From contig JBEVEP010000168.1 in the NCBI GenBank assembly GCA_040512755.1, forward strand, positions 1-6,346: a DNA stretch of 6,346 bases, given 5' to 3'. Positions 6,302 through 6,346 of the stretch are shown here, one piece after another. The notes beneath the pieces are model-generated. The model worked only from the letters and a program-made list of their open reading frames with translations. It had not been told where the DNA came from and ran no database searches. A program made the position numbers and the translations under genes. The stretch is from JBEVEP01 sp040512755 (GTDB taxonomy: Bacteria > Pseudomonadota > Alphaproteobacteria > Rhizobiales > Rhizobiaceae). Each line of letters starts with the position of its first letter. The stretch's first letter is position 1.

Positions 6302-6346
6302 GAACATGAACCCGAAAAGTTGACAGACTTTTCGGTGGATGGTGCG
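6302..6346. repeat. Palindromic intergenic repeat, running off the window
   Basis: CCGAAAAGT (6312-6320) and ACTTTTCGG (6327-6335) form a perfect 9-bp inverted repeat around TGACAG. Allowing one bulged base, the outer arms (about 6303-6310 and 6336-6343) still pair at five of eight positions, as expected for a decayed longer palindrome. The wording GAACATGAACCCGAAAAGT closely resembles the abundant small palindromes I recall from Rhizobium, Sinorhizobium and Mesorhizobium intergenic DNA (GCATGATCCCGAAAAGT...). It lies 24-47 bp upstream of the phosphoesterase start. With no T-run on either side inside the window, it is unlikely to be a simple terminator. Confidence 0.55.

Noticed and set aside
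5608..6309. 233-codon open frame on the plus strand opposite the phosphoesterase
   Set aside because: The minus strand has all five phosphoesterase motifs in order; the plus frame has no family signature.
1..6346. A defence system, prophage, insertion sequence or CRISPR array
   Set aside because: No transposase, integrase, nuclease, phage gene or regularly spaced repeat was found on either strand; all five main genes look like ordinary chromosomal genes.

Overview
The window is high-GC chromosomal DNA that looks like a member of the Hyphomicrobiales (Alphaproteobacteria), most likely close to Mesorhizobium or other Phyllobacteriaceae. This rests on four things: the long type-2 LeuA with rhizobial-style wording throughout, an L,D-transpeptidase of the YcbB type, an exact match to the alphaproteobacterial CtrA site (TTAA-N7-TTAAC), and a CCGAAAAGT...ACTTTTCGG inverted repeat like the small palindromes scattered in rhizobial intergenic DNA. 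The genus is inference from recall; no search was run.

Layout, left to right. Positions 1-188 look like the 3' part of a leucine attenuator: a short frame ending at 39 carries six Leu codons in its last twelve, followed by GC-rich hairpins. Then comes leuA (189-1898, +, 2-isopropylmalate synthase). After a 127-bp gap with a weak terminator-like hairpin and a 14-bp palindrome there is an alpha/beta hydrolase (2026-2784, +, GTG start). A 150-bp gap with interleaved CCAGCA/TGCTGG repeats leads to a secreted L,D-transpeptidase (2935-4530, +). A 212-bp gap holds hairpins and a perfect CtrA box (4687-4702), just ahead of a C-terminally membrane-anchored protein of unknown function (4743-5357, +). 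That gene collides tail to tail, with an 11-bp overlap, with a calcineurin-like metallophosphoesterase on the minus strand (5347-6288). The window ends in a palindromic repeat upstream of that gene.

The genes do not form one pathway. leuA makes the first committed intermediate of leucine synthesis. The hydrolase has an intact catalytic triad but an unknown substrate. The transpeptidase acts on periplasmic peptidoglycan. The small membrane protein may be under cell-cycle control through CtrA. The phosphoesterase probably hydrolyses a phosphodiester or phosphomonoester with a dinuclear metal centre. Gaps of 127-212 bp separate the plus-strand genes, so they are probably transcribed as separate units.

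I see no tRNA, rRNA, CRISPR array, insertion sequence or prophage gene, and no clear new multi-gene system. The points most worth a second look are the leucine leader, the CtrA box with its unknown target gene, and the altered substrate-loop motif in the transpeptidase.
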